Shown: one piece after another, positions 5,706-7,676 of the stretch | Layout: every line of letters starts with the position of its first letter | How positions within the stretch are numbered: position 1 is the stretch's first letter | Source: Collinsella sp. AF02-46-1 | Lineage (GTDB): Bacteria > Actinomycetota > Coriobacteriia > Coriobacteriales > Coriobacteriaceae | Direction: 5' to 3' | NCBI GenBank assembly: GCA_934876235.1 | Contig: CAKXKM010000047.1 | Span: forward strand, 7,686 to 15,361 | DNA: 7,676 bases | Program-made: the position numbers and the translations under genes | Notes under the pieces: model-generated | The model's input: only the letters and a program-made list of their open reading frames with translations | Database searches by the model: none | Told to the model about the DNA's origin: nothing

Positions 5706-6758
5706 ATGATCACTTCCGAGCTTTTCGGCACCGCGCCGTGCGGTACCCCCGTTCATCGTTACACCCTCAACGGGCCCGAGATCTGCGTTCGCATTATGGA
5801 CTATGGCGCCACCGTGTTGGGCATCGACGTGCCCGATATCCCCGGCAACGTGCGCGATGTGGTGCTGGGCTTCGATAAGCTCGAGGATTACTTTGACAAC
5901 CCCGCCTGCTTTGGCGCGACCATCGGCCCTGTGGCAAACCGCACCGCTGGCGCCACGATCGCCATCGACGGCACGGACTGGCATATGCCCGCCAACGAGG
6001 GCGCCAACAACCTGCACAGCGACCTTGAGCACGGCCTGCACAAACGTGTGTGGGATGTTGAGCTCGACGAGGTCCATAACGCCGTGCGCATGACCACCTC
6101 GCTTAAGGATGGCGAGCTGGGCCTGCCCGGCAACCGAACCTTTACGGCCGTGTTTACCGTTACGCGCACCGGCGTCTTCCGCATCGATTATGGCTGCGAG
6201 AGCGACCGCGCCACCTACGTGTCCATGACCAACCACACGTACTTTAACCTTGCAGGCCATAACGCCGGCATGGACTGCGAACATTTCTTTGTCGCCAACG
6301 CCGCCCACTACCTGCCCATTAACGAGCAGAACATCCCCACCGGCGAGATTGCTCCGGTCGAGGGAACACCGTTTGACTTTCGCGAGCTTCGCCCCGTCGC
6401 ACCCGGCATGGAGGCCGACGACCCGCAGATCAAGCAGGCCCGTGGCTACGATCACTGCCTGTGCATCGATGGCTATCAGTACGGACGTAATCTGCGCCGC
6501 GCGATGCACGTCGAGGAGATGTGGACCGGTCGTGAGATGGACTACTACACCACTGCCCCGGGCGTGCAGCTCTACACCGGCAACTGGCTGGGCGACGAGC
6601 ACGCCAAGGACGATGCCAACTATGGCTGGGGCGCCGGCTTTGCCCTCGAGGCCGAGATGTACCCCGACACGCCGCACCAGCCTCTGTTCCCGCAGGGCAT
6701 TGTGGGCCCGGGCCATCCCTACAGCAATGTGATCGAATACCACTTTATGAGGCACTAA
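5706..6758 (+). CDS. galM: Aldose 1-epimerase (mutarotase)
   Basis: This cytoplasmic enzyme interconverts alpha and beta anomers of free hexoses such as galactose and glucose. The 350 residues cover the full galactose-mutarotase fold. Visible family motifs are GPVANRT (74-80, Arg79), NNLHS (101-105, His104), SMTNHTYFNLAG (173-184, His177 as catalytic acid), GYDH (247-250, Asp249), PGVQLYTGNWL (285-295) and ALEAEMYPD (313-321, Glu315 as catalytic base); the usual Q in LE.Q is Glu here. AGGA at 5697-5700, five bases before the ATG at 5706, decides this start over an in-frame GTG at 5646, which would add 20 unrelated residues and overlap the candidate promoter. The gene is monocistronic and divergent from lacR. 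It fits the pathway by equilibrating glucose released by LacG, or free galactose. Substrate range cannot be read from sequence. Confidence 0.93.
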   Translation: MITSELFGTAPCGTPVHRYTLNGPEICVRIMDYGATVLGIDVPDIPGNVRDVVLGFDKLEDYFDNPACFGATIGPVANRTAGATIAIDGTDWHMPANEGANNLHSDLEHGLHKRVWDVELDEVHNAVRMTTSLKDGELGLPGNRTFTAVFTVTRTGVFRIDYGCESDRATYVSMTNHTYFNLAGHNAGMDCEHFFVANAAHYLPINEQNIPTGEIAPVEGTPFDFRELRPVAPGMEADDPQIKQARGYDHCLCIDGYQYGRNLRRAMHVEEMWTGREMDYYTTAPGVQLYTGNWLGDEHAKDDANYGWGAGFALEAEMYPDTPHQPLFPQGIVGPGHPYSNVIEYHFMRH

Positions 6759-6784
6759 GCCCGCAACGCGACATATCGCACAGC

Positions 6785-6820
6785 AGCGCCCGCCGGCACC
6801 ACCGCCAGCGGGCGCTTTTT
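6785..6820 (+). terminator. Intrinsic terminator of galM
   Basis: AGCGCCCGC (6785-6793) pairs perfectly with GCGGGCGCT (6808-6816) around a 14-base loop, and the T-run ends at 6820. It lies 26 bases after the galM stop. Confidence 0.9.
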
Positions 6821-6865
6821 CATCTTTTAGGCTCGTTTTTTCTGTGACTGTATGAGTGACATATC

Positions 6866-7017
6866 AAAACTATGCCCATTTACTACGTTTAGCCCGGGAT
6901 GCTCGACCATGCACCGGTTTTTGTTACATTTGTGAGCAGTATACCTGCGGTTTTGTTTATCTCAAATTCGACATGCTCGACGATAGCCAATCAAACGTAG
7001 TAAATGGGCATAGTTTT
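6866..7017. mobile_element. 152-bp MITE-like element with perfect 25-bp inverted ends
   Basis: The arms 6866-6890 and 6993-7017 are exact reverse complements over 25 bases (left arm begins AAAACTATGCCCATTTACTA). The 102-bp interior has ATGCTCGAC as a direct repeat (6899-6907 and 6973-6981), a small GCAG/CTGC hairpin (6936-6948) and a 33-codon ORF (6899-7000) with no ribosome site. TGACA at 7018-7022 abuts the right end and TGACA at 6857-6861 lies four bases from the left end, a possible imperfect target duplication. It is A/T-rich relative to the genes and encodes no transposase. It sits between convergent genes, so the arms could also act as a secondary bidirectional terminator (A-run, stem, T-run). 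Confidence 0.6.
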
Positions 7018-7052
7018 TGACAGGCGGCATCGCGCGCGTCCCTCGCAAGGGC

Positions 7053-7087
7053 AAAATGATCCGTTTTCCTCCGTCCCCAAGGGATCA
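7053..7087 (-). terminator. Possible terminator overlapping the EIIB stop codon
   Basis: On the minus strand TGATCC (7087-7082) begins at the stop codon and pairs with GGATCA (7062-7057), followed by TTTT (7056-7053). The stem is only 6 bp with a 19-base loop, so termination strength is doubtful. Confidence 0.4.
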
Positions 7088-7567
7088 GTTGAACAGATTG
7101 CCAATGGGGTCGGGGGCGGAACTGGGGAGATAGCGGATTTCTAGCTCTATGCCGAGCTTTTGCAACTCTTTGAAGGCGGCGATGTCCGTATCGTCTACGG
7201 CAATGGTAGGCGTTGCAGAGCGCTTGCCCTCCCCTGCCTGCATATGGCCAATGCTGATCTTGGTTATTGGCACACCACCCTTAACCAGCGCGAGCGCATC
7301 GGCGGGTGAGGCCACTATGATCAAGATCCATTGGCGCGGCGTTGCGGTATAAATGATGTCGATGGTCCTTTGCACCGAGAAAAACCGCGTCCAAACGCCT
7401 TCTGGCACCGCCACCCTCATTGGTGCCCATTGGCGCGAATCCGCCGCGATCTCATCGTTGACGATTAGGACAAGGTTGGAACCCACGGCTTCGTTCCACA
7501 GCTCAACGTCTTGCCCGTAAATGAAACGGTCATCGATACGCGTAAGAAGAATCTTGGGTTGAGCCAT
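7085..7567 (-). CDS. Mannose/sorbose-family PTS EIIB-like protein lacking the active-site His
   Basis: From the ATG at 7567 this is a 160-residue protein of the mannose-family EIIB fold. It shows ILLTRIDDRFIYGQ at the N-terminus, VNDEIA, ASPADALALVKGGVPI, ISIGHMQAGEGKR and TDIAAFKELQKLGIELEIRYLP near the C-terminus. Such proteins normally take phosphate from EIIA on the His of RIDDR(L/F)IHGQ and pass it to the sugar at EIIC/EIID. Here that residue is Tyr17 (codon TAC at 7519-7517), so ordinary phosphotransfer is not expected. The rest of the fold looks intact. An in-frame ATG at 7594 would add nine residues; the shorter start fits family length better, and neither has a clear ribosome site. 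No EIIA, EIIC or EIID genes are visible. It could be a regulatory or decoy subunit, or a decaying paralogue. Confidence 0.85.
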   Translation of the reverse strand: MAQPKILLTRIDDRFIYGQDVELWNEAVGSNLVLIVNDEIAADSRQWAPMRVAVPEGVWTRFFSVQRTIDIIYTATPRQWILIIVASPADALALVKGGVPITKISIGHMQAGEGKRSATPTIAVDDTDIAAFKELQKLGIELEIRYLPSSAPDPIGNLFN

Positions 7568-7618
7568 GGCTGCCCCATTCTGTTTGAGACCCATACGAGC
7601 GGGACGTCGACCACCAAC

Positions 7619-7675
7619 TCAACAGCAGGTCAAGTAACAAATGGGCACTGCAGACATCACGCCTCTAATATTAGT
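7619..7675 (-). other. Open frame entering from the right edge, doubtful
   Basis: On the minus strand an 18-codon open frame runs from the window edge to a TGA at 7621-7619, 51 bases before the EIIB start at 7567. It could be the tail of an upstream gene, but it is too short to recognise. The same stretch holds the 10-bp palindrome CTAATATTAG (7665-7674), whose TAATAT could equally be a -10 for the EIIB gene. The two readings are mutually exclusive. Confidence 0.15.
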
Positions 7676-7676
7676 G

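Noticed and set aside
5604..6755. 383-codon open frame on the minus strand opposite galM
   Set aside because: It is longer than galM itself but antisense to it and lacks known motifs; the GalM reading has all catalytic residues.

Overview
The window is a carbohydrate-uptake region of a high-GC Gram-positive bacterium. Strongly G/C-ending codons, a lactose-type PTS permease with its 6-phospho-beta-galactosidase, LacI and DeoR regulators and a mannose-family PTS protein together suggest an intestinal actinobacterium of the Coriobacteriia (Collinsella-like). That taxonomic call is inference from gene content and composition, not from a marker gene.

Layout. A LacI-family regulator runs leftward off the left edge (1-599). 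It is divergent from a lacE-lacG pair: a lactose/cellobiose-family EIICB permease (884-2662) and a GH1 6-phospho-beta-galactosidase (2739-4160). The divergent spacer holds an array of three half-sites (746-782) that includes a 24-bp perfect palindrome centred on CG, a convincing LacI-type operator. A hairpin sits between lacE and lacG, and a strong intrinsic terminator follows lacG. Next comes a 574-bp convergent spacer packed with inverted repeats, a palindrome cluster and a doubtful 54-codon ORF. A LacR-like DeoR repressor (4735-5499, minus strand) follows, divergent from galM, an aldose 1-epimerase (5706-6758, plus strand). galM has its own terminator. A 152-bp element with perfect 25-bp inverted ends (6866-7017) then separates it from a convergent mannose-family PTS EIIB gene (7085-7567, minus strand), whose expected active-site histidine is a tyrosine.

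How the parts work together. LacE would import lactose as lactose-6-phosphate. LacG would split this to galactose-6-phosphate and glucose, and GalM would equilibrate the anomers of free hexose. The EIIA partner (LacF) and the tagatose-6-phosphate genes that normally accompany lacEG in Firmicutes are not in the window. Two candidate regulators from different families bracket the pathway: LacI, next to an obvious operator, and a LacR-like DeoR protein.

The most notable points are the His-to-Tyr change in the EIIB phosphorylation motif, the inverted-repeat elements at both convergent junctions, and the three-half-site operator.
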